Positions 46,251 to 55,541 of a DNA stretch of 64,000 nucleotides are shown piece after piece. The notes beneath the pieces are model-generated. The model was not told where the DNA came from and did no database searches. It worked only from the letters and a program-made list of their open reading frames with translations. The number at the start of each line of letters is the position of its first letter. Position 1 is the first letter of the stretch. Source of the DNA: Lachnospiraceae bacterium P6A3 (lineage in GTDB: Bacteria; Bacillota; Clostridia; Lachnospirales; Lachnospiraceae); contig KL370861.1 in the NCBI GenBank assembly GCA_000702085.1, positions 684,911 through 748,910 of the forward strand, given 5' to 3'. The position numbers were made by a program, and so were the translations under genes.

Positions 46251-46288
46251 AAGACCCGATATCGTTAAGTGCGATATCGGGTCTTTTT
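46251..46288 (+). terminator. intrinsic terminator after tRNA-Thr
   Basis: 14-bp stem AAGACCCGATATCG / CGATATCGGGTCTT (46251-46264 / 46272-46285), then TTT. Confidence 0.92.
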
Positions 46289-46341
46289 GTATATATGTAA
46301 AAATATAACGTTTTCCTAAGGGGTTAGGGCAAATTTTTGTG

Positions 46342-46358
46342 TTGACAATGAGTGTCAA
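46342..46358 (+). promoter_or_regulatory. TTGACA -35 box within a dyad upstream of argH
   Basis: TTGACA (46342-46347), five bases, then its exact inverse TGTCAA (46353-46358). The first half is a consensus -35; the matching -10 is weak (GAAAAT at 46365-46370). The dyad could be an operator. It does not look like a standard ARG box. Confidence 0.4.
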
Positions 46359-46404
46359 ATTGCCGAAAATATATAGGATTACATAAAAAGGAAAAGGTGG
46401 CTTT

Positions 46405-47820
46405 ATGGCACAATTATGGGGCGGAAGATTTACCAAACCCACCGATGAAAAAGTATATGCTTTTAACGCATCCGTAAGCTTTGACAAAAGGATGCTTAAG
46501 CAGGATGTCTGCGGAAGTATTGCTCATTCGGCAATGCTTGCAAAACAGGGAATAATATCCGAAGAAGACGGTAAAGTAATCGAAGAAGGGCTTAAAGGCA
46601 TTTATGCCGATGTCACTTCCGGAAAGCTTGAGATAACCGATAAGTATGAGGATATTCATTCTTTTTGCGAAGCTGTTTTGACCGAAAGAGTAGGTGATGC
46701 AGGTAAGAGACTTCACACCGGAAGAAGCCGTAATGACCAGGTTGCCCTTGATATGAGGATGTATGTAAGGGGAGAAGTTTGTACCGCTGATGCTCTTCTG
46801 GATAAGCTCCTTGTAACTATCCTCGATATCATGAAGGCTAATACAGAGACCTTTATGCCCGGATTTACACATCTTCAGAAAGCGCAGCCCGTTACACTGG
46901 CTCATCATATGGGCGCTTACTTCGAGATGTTTAAGAGAGACAGAAAGAGGCTTCATGACATTTACACCAGGATGAATGAATGCCCCCTCGGTTCCGGAGC
47001 ACTTGCGGGAACCACATATCCTCTCGACAGAGAATTTACGGCAAAAAAACTCGGTTTTGACAAAGCTACGGATAACTCCATGGATTCCGTATCCGACAGG
47101 GATTATCTTATAGAATTCCTTGATGCCCTTTCCATTATCATGATGCATATGTCAAGGTCATGCGAGGAGATCATCACTTGGAACACCAATGAATACAGAT
47201 TTGTTGAGATAGACGATACATATTCAACCGGTTCCAGTATAATGCCTCAGAAGAAAAATCCCGATATTGCGGAACTCATCAGAGGTAAGACCGGAAGAGT
47301 ATACGGCAGTCTTATGGGACTTCTCACAACAATGAAGGGACTTCCCCTTGCATATAATAAAGATATGCAGGAAGACAAAGAAGGCGCTTTTGATGCAATG
47401 GATACCGCGTGTTCCTGCCTTGATCTTTATGAAGGAATGCTTCGCAGCATGAAGTTCAATAATGAGATCATGGAAAAGAGTGCTGCCGGCGGATTTACCA
47501 ATGCAACGGATGCTGCCGATTATCTTGTGGGGAAAGGAATGCCTTTCAGAGATGCTCATTCCGTAGTAGGAAGAATGGTTCTTGAATGCATTGATAAGGG
47601 AATCACAATCGATGAAATGAGTCTTGATGATCTTAAGAATCTTTCGTCCGTGATAGAAGAAGATTTTTACGAAGCAGTCAGTATCGGAACCTGTGTGCTT
47701 AAGAGATCCACTAAAGGGGCTCCCGGTCCCGATGCGATGTCGGAGGAGATAGCATCATGTGAGAAGTTTATCTCCGAGACCTCAGCACTGACTGATCCCC
47801 TTGATGATTTTTTGAATTAA
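46405..47820 (+). CDS. argH: argininosuccinate lyase
   Basis: 471 residues. Splits argininosuccinate into arginine and fumarate. Signatures: LWGGRFTKPTDEKV, EDIHSFCEAVLTERVGDAGKRLHTGRSRNDQVALDMR, the fumarase/ASL family signature GSSIMPQKKNPD (with the catalytic Ser loop), and KGLPLAYNKDMQEDKE. argG is not adjacent. It ends 39 bp before asd. Confidence 0.97.
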   Translation: MAQLWGGRFTKPTDEKVYAFNASVSFDKRMLKQDVCGSIAHSAMLAKQGIISEEDGKVIEEGLKGIYADVTSGKLEITDKYEDIHSFCEAVLTERVGDAGKRLHTGRSRNDQVALDMRMYVRGEVCTADALLDKLLVTILDIMKANTETFMPGFTHLQKAQPVTLAHHMGAYFEMFKRDRKRLHDIYTRMNECPLGSGALAGTTYPLDREFTAKKLGFDKATDNSMDSVSDRDYLIEFLDALSIIMMHMSRSCEEIITWNTNEYRFVEIDDTYSTGSSIMPQKKNPDIAELIRGKTGRVYGSLMGLLTTMKGLPLAYNKDMQEDKEGAFDAMDTACSCLDLYEGMLRSMKFNNEIMEKSAAGGFTNATDAADYLVGKGMPFRDAHSVVGRMVLECIDKGITIDEMSLDDLKNLSSVIEEDFYEAVSIGTCVLKRSTKGAPGPDAMSEEIASCEKFISETSALTDPLDDFLN

Positions 47821-47859
47821 TATTTTCCGGTTTTTTTGACCGGTGTAGGAGGAGATATT

Positions 47860-48945
47860 ATGAGTGATAAGTTAAAAGTAGGTATTCTTGGCGGAACGGG
47901 TATGGTCGGTCAGAGATTTATTTCTCTGCTTGAGAATCATCCCTGGTTTGAGGTTGTTACCATTGCGGCATCACCCCGCAGCGCAGGAAAAACTTATGAA
48001 GAAGCTATCGGTGACAGATGGAAGATGCAGACTCCCATGCCCGAAGCTGTTAAAAAGATCGTTGTTAAAGACGTTTCCAACGTTGAAGATGTTATCGCTG
48101 ATGTTGATTTCGTATTCAGCGCAGTTGATATGACCAAGGAGGAAATCAAGGCTATCGAGGAAAAGTATGCCAAGGCCGAGATCCCTGTTGTTTCCAATAA
48201 CAGTGCACACAGATGGACTCCCGATGTTCCCATGATCGTTCCCGAGATCAATGCCGCACATGCGGATGTTATCGAGTATCAGAGAAAGAGACTCGGAACC
48301 AAGAGAGGATTCATTGCAGTTAAGCCCAATTGCTCAATTCAGTCCTATGCTCCCGTTCTTACCGCATGGAAGGACTTCGAGCCTACCCAGGTTGTTGTAT
48401 CAACCTATCAGGCAATCTCCGGTGCGGGAAAAACCTTCAAGGATTGGCCCGAAATGGTAGAGAATGTTATCCCCTATATCGGCGGCGAGGAAGAGAAGAG
48501 CGAGAAAGAGCCTTTAAGACTTTGGGGTAAGATTGAAAACGGAGTTATTGTTCCCGAGACCGCTCCGCTTATCACTTCTCAGTGCATAAGAGTTCCCGTC
48601 CTCAATGGACATACCGCTTCCGTTTTTGTTAACCTTGGAAAGAAAGCTACCAAAGAACAGCTTATCGAGAAGATGGTTAATTTCTCCGGTGAGCCTCAGA
48701 AGCTCGGACTTCCCAGCGCTCCCAAGCAGTTTATCCAGTATCTTGAGGAGGATAACAGACCTCAGGTCAAGCTCGATGTCGACTTTGAAAACGGTATGGG
48801 CATCAGCATCGGAAGACTTCGTGAGGATACTCTTTTTGACTGGAAGTTCGTAGGTCTTTCTCATAATACCGTAAGAGGTGCTGCGGGAGGTGCGGTTCTT
48901 TGTGCTGAGCTTCTCAAGGCTAAGGGATATATCGATAAGAAATAA
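47860..48945 (+). CDS. asd: aspartate-semialdehyde dehydrogenase (archaeal/fungal-type branch)
   Basis: 361 residues. Reduces aspartyl phosphate to aspartate semialdehyde, a branch point to lysine, threonine and methionine. NADP site VGILGGTGMVGQRFISLL; catalytic Cys in AVKPNCSIQSYAPVL; acid/base region with His in PVLNGHTASVFV. The sequence pattern matches the branch seen in archaea and fungi rather than the E. coli Asd type, from memory of the families. The start at 47860 has an ideal AGGAGGAG site. Confidence 0.93.
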   Translation: MSDKLKVGILGGTGMVGQRFISLLENHPWFEVVTIAASPRSAGKTYEEAIGDRWKMQTPMPEAVKKIVVKDVSNVEDVIADVDFVFSAVDMTKEEIKAIEEKYAKAEIPVVSNNSAHRWTPDVPMIVPEINAAHADVIEYQRKRLGTKRGFIAVKPNCSIQSYAPVLTAWKDFEPTQVVVSTYQAISGAGKTFKDWPEMVENVIPYIGGEEEKSEKEPLRLWGKIENGVIVPETAPLITSQCIRVPVLNGHTASVFVNLGKKATKEQLIEKMVNFSGEPQKLGLPSAPKQFIQYLEEDNRPQVKLDVDFENGMGISIGRLREDTLFDWKFVGLSHNTVRGAAGGAVLCAELLKAKGYIDKK

Positions 48946-48978
48946 ATAATCATTGCTTTTTAGCCTGTCGAGGACGTA

Positions 48979-50706
48979 ATGGAAGAAAAAAATTACCGTA
49001 TTGATCTGCTTGAAGCACAAAACGCAAAACTGACCAAGAGTGAACGTATCTACAGAATGATCTGTGAGTCGTCGGATTTCGGATATATATATCAGAATCT
49101 GACCTGTGATGAATTACAGACATTCGGAGCGTTCGAAAACCTTTTCGGAATCAAGCTCCAAAAGGCCAGGGATTTTGATCTTCTCTACGATAAGATTTTC
49201 GAGGAAGACAGACACATTGTTACCGATACCTTTTTCCCCGAAAAAGAAAACAATAAATTTGCGACATGTGAATGCAGATCGATCAACGATCACGTCTGGT
49301 ACAGGATTATTACCCGCATTGAGACAGAAGAAGAAACCGGTTCTGTCGATAAGATCATAACTATTATGAATATAACCAAAGAGAAGGCCCAGCATTCGGA
49401 CCTTCTCTATATGGCTTATTATGACATCACTACGGGAATCTATAACCGTAACTATTTCGTCTCACTTCTGACCGAATTCCTATCAAGAGCAGAACGCGAA
49501 AAGTGCAGAGTTTCATTGATGATGATAGACATTGATGATTTCAAGAAGATCAACGATGTCCAGGGTATTATCGTGGGCGATGAGCTTCTTCAGCAGGTCG
49601 GCTCATATCTCAAAACCCATATGGTTAAGGATAAGGTCATCTGTTCTCATGTGAACAATGATATTTTCTGTGTTGCGATCTATGATCCTACCGGAAAATA
49701 CTCTGTCGAAAATTTCTATCAGACCATAAAAAAGAGATTTGCCGATTCTTTTGTAATGAGTACCGGTCAGGAAATAAGCATAACCGCTTCCGTAGGTGTT
49801 GCCGAGTTTCCCGATGCCGGCGGTTCGGCACTCGACCTTATAAACTGCGCAGATATAGTTGTTTATAACTGTAAGAAGATGGGTAAAAACATCCTTCAGT
49901 ATTTTGAAGCTCCCATCCTTGACGATTTCCTTAAAAATGTTGATATCGAAAACAAACTTAAGGAAGCTGCTTTCAATAACAACTTTATCATGTATTTCCA
50001 GCCTCAGTATTATGCATCCAGCAGGAAGCTGAGAGGAGTTGAGGCACTTATCAGATGGAGAGACGACTCCGGCAGGATGATACCTCCTTCTGTGTTTATT
50101 CCTATAGCTGAGAAGAACGGACTGATAGATTCCATAGGCCAGTTCGTTGTAGAAGAATCAATTAAACAGTATAAAAAGTGGTGTGATTTTTACGGAGTTC
50201 ACTTTAAGATCTCCATAAATATTTCTTCGCTTCAATATAAAAAAGATGATTTTGTCGACAGTATCATGTCTATCATTGACAAGAATTGTGTCGATCCTTC
50301 AGAGGTTGAGCTTGAGATTACCGAGAGCATCCTCATTGACGATTTTGATGCCGTTACCGCCAAGCTTACAAGGATCAGAAATTTTGGTGTAAGTATATCT
50401 CTTGACGATTTCGGAACAGGCTATTCGTCTCTTTCGTACCTTAAGAAATTCCCCATCGATACTCTTAAGGTTGATAAGAGCTTTATTGATACCGTTCTCG
50501 ATGATGCATCCACAAGGATAATCACCGAATCAATCCTCAATATGTCTCATGCAATGGGGTTTGAAACCGTTGCCGAGGGCGTTGAGAATGAGAAGCAGTT
50601 TAATTATCTCACCGAAGCGGGTTGCGATGTTATTCAGGGTTTTTATCTCGGAAAACCCATTCCGGCAGAGAAAATTGATGAGCTTCTTTCATACATGAGA
50701 AGATAA
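48979..50706 (+). CDS. cyclic di-GMP phosphodiesterase (degenerate GGDEF - EAL)
   Basis: 575 residues, cytoplasmic. A PAS-like N-terminal domain (about 20-135), a GGDEF domain (about 140-305) in which the GGDEF loop reads NNDIF (226-230) and is probably inactive, and an EAL domain (about 320-575) that looks active: QPQYY, GVEALIRW (E355), ISINISSLQ, ELEITES, ISLDDFGTGYSSLSYLK, LKVDKSFI and AEGVE. It should linearise c-di-GMP, perhaps with GTP sensing by the dead GGDEF. It complements the diguanylate cyclase at 17653-18990. Confidence 0.92.
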   Translation: MEEKNYRIDLLEAQNAKLTKSERIYRMICESSDFGYIYQNLTCDELQTFGAFENLFGIKLQKARDFDLLYDKIFEEDRHIVTDTFFPEKENNKFATCECRSINDHVWYRIITRIETEEETGSVDKIITIMNITKEKAQHSDLLYMAYYDITTGIYNRNYFVSLLTEFLSRAEREKCRVSLMMIDIDDFKKINDVQGIIVGDELLQQVGSYLKTHMVKDKVICSHVNNDIFCVAIYDPTGKYSVENFYQTIKKRFADSFVMSTGQEISITASVGVAEFPDAGGSALDLINCADIVVYNCKKMGKNILQYFEAPILDDFLKNVDIENKLKEAAFNNNFIMYFQPQYYASSRKLRGVEALIRWRDDSGRMIPPSVFIPIAEKNGLIDSIGQFVVEESIKQYKKWCDFYGVHFKISINISSLQYKKDDFVDSIMSIIDKNCVDPSEVELEITESILIDDFDAVTAKLTRIRNFGVSISLDDFGTGYSSLSYLKKFPIDTLKVDKSFIDTVLDDASTRIITESILNMSHAMGFETVAEGVENEKQFNYLTEAGCDVIQGFYLGKPIPAEKIDELLSYMRR

Positions 50707-50717
50707 AGGACTTTCAA

Positions 50718-52769
50718 TTGTCTAAAAATCTATATATAACCGAAAAACCTTCTGTGGCAAGTCAGTTCTCACAGGCTCTTCATGAGAATATGAAGAGGGG
50801 TGACGGATTCTTCGAAGGCGATAACAGCGTCATAACATGGTGCGTAGGTCATCTTGTGTCCATGAGTTATCCCGAAGAGTACGATCCGGCTCTTAAGATG
50901 TGGAGATATGATACCATCCCCTTTATACCCGATACCTACAAATATCAGGTTATTGCCGATGTAAAAAAACAGTTTGAGATAGTTAAAAAGCTGTTATCCA
51001 GAGAAGATATTTCCTGCATCTATATTTGTACCGACTCGGGAAGAGAAGGAGAATATATATACAGGCTTGTTGATATGCAGGCTCAGGTTCCCGAAGGCCG
51101 CACCCGTAAAAGGGTCTGGATTGATTCCCAAACAGAGGAGGAGATTGCAAGAGGAATAAGGGAAGCCAAAGACTGGTCTGCTTATGACAATCTTTCCAAT
51201 GCCGCATATTTGAGAGCTCAGGAAGATTACCTTATGGGTATCAATTTTACCCGTGCCCTTACCCTTAAGTATTCAAAAAAATGTGCGGAGCTTCTGGGGA
51301 TGGAGCGCCTTACGGTTACCGTGGGACGTGTTATGACCTGTGTTCTCGGAATAGTTGTCAGAAGGGAACAGGAAATCAGAAATTTTGTTAAGACTCCTTT
51401 CTATAAAGTCCTGATGAATACATCCATCGGAGATGCATCTGCGCAGCTTCTCTGGAAGGTGTGTGATTCGTCCGCTTATGCGGGATCACCTAAGCTCTAT
51501 AAAGACAACGGATTTAAGGAAAAAGAAGCTGCGGAAAAGCTTATAGCAGATCTTGAAAGCACCGGAGATAAAAAAGCTGAGATAACCGAGATATCCCGTA
51601 AGACGGAAAAGAAAAATCCTCCGCTTTTATTTAACCTGGCGGAGCTTCAGAATGTCTGTTCAAAACTGTTTAAGATAAGCCCCGCCGAGACGTTAAATAT
51701 TGCCCAGGAATTATACGAGAAGAAACTTACCACATACCCCAGAACGGATGCGAGGGTTTTATCCACTGCGGTTTGCAAAGAGATAAATAAAAACATTAAC
51801 GGCCTTAAAGGTTATAACATGGTATCCGCAGAGGCAGCTCAGGTTCTTGCCGGAGATTCCTGGAAGACCATCGCAAAGACCAAGTATTGTAACGACAAAG
51901 CAATAACCGATCACTATGCGATCATTCCCACCGGCCAGGGCCTTGGAAATCTCTCATCTCTAAACAAATTGTCGGCGGATGTCTATGAGCTTATATGCAG
52001 AAGATTCCTGTCAATCTTTTATCCTGCCGCAGTCTATAAGAAAACGCTTATTTCTGCAATGGAAGGTAAAGAGCTTTTTACAGCATCCTATAAAGTTCTT
52101 CAGGATGAAGGATATATGAAGGTCTTTAACTGCTCTTTCCAGAATAAAAAGGACGAGCAGGAGCCTCAGGATAACAAGCCCGAAGGCGAGGGTGAAGGCG
52201 ATGAGGATCAGGCTGCCGATGACTCTTTGGGTAAAGCGCTTGAAACTCTCAAAAAGGGTGATGTAATAGAAGTCACATCTCATGAACTCAAGGAAGGTGA
52301 AACAGCGCCTCCAAAGAGATATACTTCCGGAAGCATTATCCTTACAATGGAAAATGCGGGACAGTTTATCGAGGATGAAGAACTCAGAGCTCAGATAAAA
52401 GGAAGCGGTATCGGAACAAGTGCTACCAGAGCAGAGATCCTGACAAAACTCCAGAATATTAATTATCTGAATCTGAATAAGAAGACCCAGATCATTACTC
52501 CCACCATTCTCGGTGAGATGATTTACTATATTGTAAACGGTTCGATTCCGGCACTTCTTGATGCCAAGCTTACTGCCAGCTGGGAGAAGGGGTTGTCGGG
52601 TGTTGCCGACGGATCCATCACAAGTGAAGACTATAAGCAGAAGCTGAATAATTTCGTTACCGTTAAAACTAACGAAGTAAAGAGTAAATATAATGTCTCG
52701 GGACTTGATGCGGTATATTCCGCAGTAAGTCCGTATTACAGGAAAGAGACAGCGAAAGGGAAGAAATGA
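50718..52769 (+). CDS. topB: DNA topoisomerase III (type IA)
   Basis: 683 residues. Relaxes negative supercoils and decatenates single strands. Toprim domain at the N-terminus (ITEKPSVASQFSQAL; CTDSGREGEYIYR), the catalytic Tyr in LTTYPRTDARVLS, and a late IGTSATRAEILTKL motif. There are no zinc fingers, and an acidic insert (about 475-500) is present. The start is TTG at 50718 with AAAGGA seven bases ahead. The short topB form may be linked with a chromosomal or formerly mobile origin; the neighbourhood gives no sign of a mobile element. Confidence 0.93.
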   Translation: MSKNLYITEKPSVASQFSQALHENMKRGDGFFEGDNSVITWCVGHLVSMSYPEEYDPALKMWRYDTIPFIPDTYKYQVIADVKKQFEIVKKLLSREDISCIYICTDSGREGEYIYRLVDMQAQVPEGRTRKRVWIDSQTEEEIARGIREAKDWSAYDNLSNAAYLRAQEDYLMGINFTRALTLKYSKKCAELLGMERLTVTVGRVMTCVLGIVVRREQEIRNFVKTPFYKVLMNTSIGDASAQLLWKVCDSSAYAGSPKLYKDNGFKEKEAAEKLIADLESTGDKKAEITEISRKTEKKNPPLLFNLAELQNVCSKLFKISPAETLNIAQELYEKKLTTYPRTDARVLSTAVCKEINKNINGLKGYNMVSAEAAQVLAGDSWKTIAKTKYCNDKAITDHYAIIPTGQGLGNLSSLNKLSADVYELICRRFLSIFYPAAVYKKTLISAMEGKELFTASYKVLQDEGYMKVFNCSFQNKKDEQEPQDNKPEGEGEGDEDQAADDSLGKALETLKKGDVIEVTSHELKEGETAPPKRYTSGSIILTMENAGQFIEDEELRAQIKGSGIGTSATRAEILTKLQNINYLNLNKKTQIITPTILGEMIYYIVNGSIPALLDAKLTASWEKGLSGVADGSITSEDYKQKLNNFVTVKTNEVKSKYNVSGLDAVYSAVSPYYRKETAKGKK

Positions 52770-53434
52770 GCGATAAGATTAAAATCTCAGATCTATATGA
52801 TCTTAATGAAACCATAGCTGCGGATTATCTTAAGGGATTCGAGTATCCCTGGGAGGCTCTTGCGGGAATCAAGGATTTCATCCTTAAACTCGGCGAGACT
52901 CTTCCTGCGGATAAGTTCGATAAGATAGGAGATGATATCTGGGTTGCAAAATCCGCAAAAGTTGCTCCCACTGCATGTATTAACGGACCTCTTATTGTTG
53001 ATGAGGAAGCGGAGATACGTCATTGCGCTTTTGTCAGAGGATCCGCAATCGTAGGTAAGAATTCCGTAGTCGGTAATTCCACCGAGCTTAAGAATGTAAT
53101 CCTGTTTAATAATGTACAGGTCCCCCATTACAATTATGTGGGTGATTCCATACTGGGTTTTAAGTCTCATATGGGCGCAGGCTCCATCACTTCAAACGTT
53201 AAGTCCGATAAGAAGCTTGTGGTTGTAAAAGGCGAAGAAAACTACGAAACCGGACTTAAGAAATTCGGTGCAATGCTCGGTGACAGAGTTGAGGTTGGAT
53301 GCAATTCTGTCCTCAATCCCGGAAGTGTATTGGGTAGAGACTGCATAGTATATCCCACCAGCTGCTTCAGGGGAGTACTTCCGGAGAACCATATCTATAA
53401 AAAATCCGGAGAAAAGATAGCAAGAAAAGATTGA
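52766..53434 (+). CDS. left-handed beta-helix nucleotidyl/acyltransferase-like protein
   Basis: 222 residues. The central part (about 55-205) has hexapeptide-type repeats (VAKSAKVAPTACINGPLIVDEEAEIRH, VVGNSTELKNVILFNN) as in the C-terminal domain of GlmU and related NDP-sugar pyrophosphorylases, followed by GDSILGFKSHMGAGSITSNVKSDK and VEVGCNSVLNPGSVLG. The N-terminal uridylyltransferase domain is absent. It may transfer an acetyl group to a sugar nucleotide, but the substrate is unknown. ATGA-overlaps topB. Confidence 0.85.
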   Translation: MSDKIKISDLYDLNETIAADYLKGFEYPWEALAGIKDFILKLGETLPADKFDKIGDDIWVAKSAKVAPTACINGPLIVDEEAEIRHCAFVRGSAIVGKNSVVGNSTELKNVILFNNVQVPHYNYVGDSILGFKSHMGAGSITSNVKSDKKLVVVKGEENYETGLKKFGAMLGDRVEVGCNSVLNPGSVLGRDCIVYPTSCFRGVLPENHIYKKSGEKIARKD

Positions 53435-53504
53435 TAAAAACCGAATATAATGGTTGAATTATAAGGTAGGTTTTTTGAAATATAATATTCAGGAGAGATA
53501 AATT

Positions 53505-54008
53505 ATGGATTACAATAATCAGAACCAGAACCCAAATCAGCAGGGGGCAGGTCAGTACAGCAATCAGTACTCACAGCCCGGTGCAGGCCAGTACAGCTCA
53601 CAGCAGTTCGGACAGCCTCAGCCTCATCTTTCTTCACAGCAGGGAAATTATTCAGATCCCTATGTATATCAGAACCAGGGTCAGTTTAACAGCCCTTACA
53701 ATAATGCACCTGTTCAGAAGCCCGGCCCCAATGCATGTCAGATCATTTCACTTATCTGCGGTATTTTGTCTATAGTCTGCTGCTGCTTCGGAATCGTTCC
53801 CATTATTCTTGCCGTTGTAGGCCTTGTACTTGCTATCATCGGTAATAAGAGCAATAAGCACGGCGTAGGAACCGGCGGACTCGTCTGCTCCATCATCGGA
53901 CTTGTTCTTGCACTTATCATTACTGCACTCAGCTATTTCACATTCATTTCTCTTCCTCAGAATATCAATGATCTGAATGAATGGATTGAAGAGTATGAGT
54001 CCCACTGA
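53505..54008 (+). CDS. membrane protein with Gln/Asn-rich N-terminus (DUF4190-like)
   Basis: 167 residues. Residues 1-72 are rich in Gln, Asn, Tyr, Ser and Gly with repeated GAGQYS units. Two helices (about 76-108 and 121-147) form a DUF4190-type hairpin with ACQIISLICGILSIVCCCFGIVPIILAVVGLVLAIIG. The role of this family is unknown; it often lies beside TM2/DUF2752 proteins, as here. A TATAAT box at 53481-53486 and GGAGAG ribosome site precede it. Confidence 0.8.
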   Translation: MDYNNQNQNPNQQGAGQYSNQYSQPGAGQYSSQQFGQPQPHLSSQQGNYSDPYVYQNQGQFNSPYNNAPVQKPGPNACQIISLICGILSIVCCCFGIVPIILAVVGLVLAIIGNKSNKHGVGTGGLVCSIIGLVLALIITALSYFTFISLPQNINDLNEWIEEYESH

Positions 54009-54468
54009 TAACGTGGAAAATAAAGATACGGAAAACAAAAAGCCATTCTCTTTAAGGGAATGGCTTTTTAGTCATGATCTTGATAAAAGAATGTTTATCT
54101 ACGGACTGGCATTCGGTTTGCCGTCCATGGCGGCTATATTCTTATATCCTTCTATTTCTCCGTATATCGGACCGGATAAATGCCGTTTTTTGGCAGCCAC
54201 GGGCTTTTATTGCCCGGGATGCGGGTGCACAAGGGCAGTAAGGGCACTTTTGCGCGGACATTTTATCAGTTCTTTCCTGTATAACCCCATTGTTTTATAC
54301 TGCATGATCATGTGGATCCTATATGAAGGCTCGCATTTTCTTGAGATATTACGAGTTCCCCGCATAAAAGGCATGAAATTCAGATACGGATATATTTACG
54401 CAGGAATAGTAATACTTTTGGCCAACTGGGTTGTCAAAAATATCCTGATGTATATGATAAATTACTGA
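53995..54468 (+). CDS. DUF2752-family membrane protein
   Basis: 157 residues with three hydrophobic segments. The DUF2752 motif is clear: CRFLAATGFYCPGCGCTRAVRALLRGHFISSFLYNPIVL (paired Cys and CGCTRA). Function unknown. The start overlaps the previous gene by 14 bases; ATG at 53977 is an alternative. Its stop overlaps the convergent lipoprotein gene by seven bases. Confidence 0.82.
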   Translation: MSPTDNVENKDTENKKPFSLREWLFSHDLDKRMFIYGLAFGLPSMAAIFLYPSISPYIGPDKCRFLAATGFYCPGCGCTRAVRALLRGHFISSFLYNPIVLYCMIMWILYEGSHFLEILRVPRIKGMKFRYGYIYAGIVILLANWVVKNILMYMINY

Positions 54469-54992
54469 CCTGCGTCTTCGGTGGATGTCAGAGTACCGGA
54501 TTGTTCGGAAGATACTGTTGCATCCTCGGATGTTTCACCGTTCAGGAAAGTCATGATGACTTTGATCCTTTTGAATGCATTATTATAATATTCGGTTGCA
54601 TTGTCGAATTCGGTCTGCATCTGTTCCGAACTTAATGAATCATCCGTGTAAACCTTGGTGTATCCCTCGACAGCTCTGTTCATATAATCGTAAGCTTCAT
54701 CTGCCAGATGTTCGAGATAATCGTATTCTTCCGGAAAATCGACTGCCGCAAATTCGCTGAATGATGTTTTCAGAGTGTTTAGTTCGTTTATCAATTCCGT
54801 ATTATACTCATCCGCACCGGTATCGATGGAATTGATCTTTGTATCCGCTTCCGCAATTGACGTACAGAAGGAGTCAACGGTGCTCCTGAATTCAGCAAGG
54901 TTGGATGCATTTTCCGATTCCGAAGCGGAAGAGCATGCCGCGAGTATAATTATGGATAATATTATTGTCAGACTATTTATTCGGATCTTCAT
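54462..54992 (-). CDS. putative lipoprotein of unknown function
   Basis: 176 residues. Signal peptide with lipobox IILAAC (Cys about 20), then a Ser/Glu/Asn-rich, probably all-helical domain (about 30-160) with FRSTVDSFCTSIAEADTKINSIDTG and a Thr/Ser-rich end. I do not recognise the family. The start at 54992 follows GGGAGT by seven bases; a longer frame upstream has no ribosome site. It is tail-to-tail with the DUF2752 gene. Confidence 0.75.
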   Translation of the reverse strand: MKIRINSLTIILSIIILAACSSASESENASNLAEFRSTVDSFCTSIAEADTKINSIDTGADEYNTELINELNTLKTSFSEFAAVDFPEEYDYLEHLADEAYDYMNRAVEGYTKVYTDDSLSSEQMQTEFDNATEYYNNAFKRIKVIMTFLNGETSEDATVSSEQSGTLTSTEDAGQ

Positions 54993-55112
54993 TTTTTTAC
55001 TCCCATGACTTGATCTTTTCCATCCTAACAATATAAGATATACGCGTCAATAGCAGAAGGCCGGCCCGTCGCCTTCCCGTATAAAAAAGCTTAAAAAATT
55101 GTTATATATTAC

Positions 55113-55141
55113 TTGACATAATCAGTATGTATATATATAAT
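55113..55141 (+). promoter_or_regulatory. consensus promoter of rpmF
   Basis: TTGACA (55113-55118), 17-bp spacer, TATAAT (55136-55141): a perfect consensus, fitting a highly expressed ribosomal protein. The upstream ~120 bases (54993-55112) hold no gene. Confidence 0.85.
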
Positions 55142-55217
55142 CTCTAATTGTGTGTCGGTAAAAAACACCGATATACCCCGAATTTGTGAAAATATAATGG
55201 ATAAGGAGGTGTTTCAA

Positions 55218-55397
55218 ATGTCCATTTGCCCTAAGAATAAATCATCCAAAGGTCACAGAGATCAGAGAAGAGCTAATTGGAAGATGTCCGCGCCCACTCT
55301 TGTAAAGTGCAGCAAGTGCGGAGCTCTTATGGTTCCTCACAGAGTTTGCAAGAACTGTGGTTCTTACAACAAGAAGCAGATCGTAGAAGCTGACTGA
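55218..55397 (+). CDS. rpmF: 50S ribosomal protein L32
   Basis: 59 residues. Zinc-binding L32 with CSKCGALMVPHRVCKNCG (four Cys). N-terminal MSICPKNKSSKGHRDQRRANWK is typical. AAGGAGG lies just upstream. The YceD/DUF177 gene that usually precedes rpmF is missing here; rpmF has its own promoter and terminator. Confidence 0.97.
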   Translation: MSICPKNKSSKGHRDQRRANWKMSAPTLVKCSKCGALMVPHRVCKNCGSYNKKQIVEAD

Positions 55398-55421
55398 TAG
55401 TTTTAAGAAGTAGTTATATCA

Positions 55422-55451
55422 ATAGAGCATGATAAAACATGCTCTATTTTT
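55422..55451 (+). terminator. intrinsic terminator after rpmF
   Basis: 10-bp stem ATAGAGCATG / CATGCTCTAT (55422-55431 / 55438-55447) and a T run. Confidence 0.9.
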
Positions 55452-55512
55452 GTTGTCTCCGATTCTCTTACCCGAAATGGCAAAATACAGCCGTTTTCTT
55501 ATATATATTTTA

Positions 55513-55541
55513 TTGATTTTTGAATCTTTGCCTTGTATATT
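55513..55541 (+). promoter_or_regulatory. predicted promoter of plsX
   Basis: TTGATT (55513-55518), 17-bp spacer, TATATT (55536-55541), 30 bp before the plsX ATG. Confidence 0.65.

Noticed and set aside
50718-52769. topB as a sign of an integrated conjugative element
   Set aside because: No relaxase, T4SS, integrase or att sites are near, and flanking genes are core functions.
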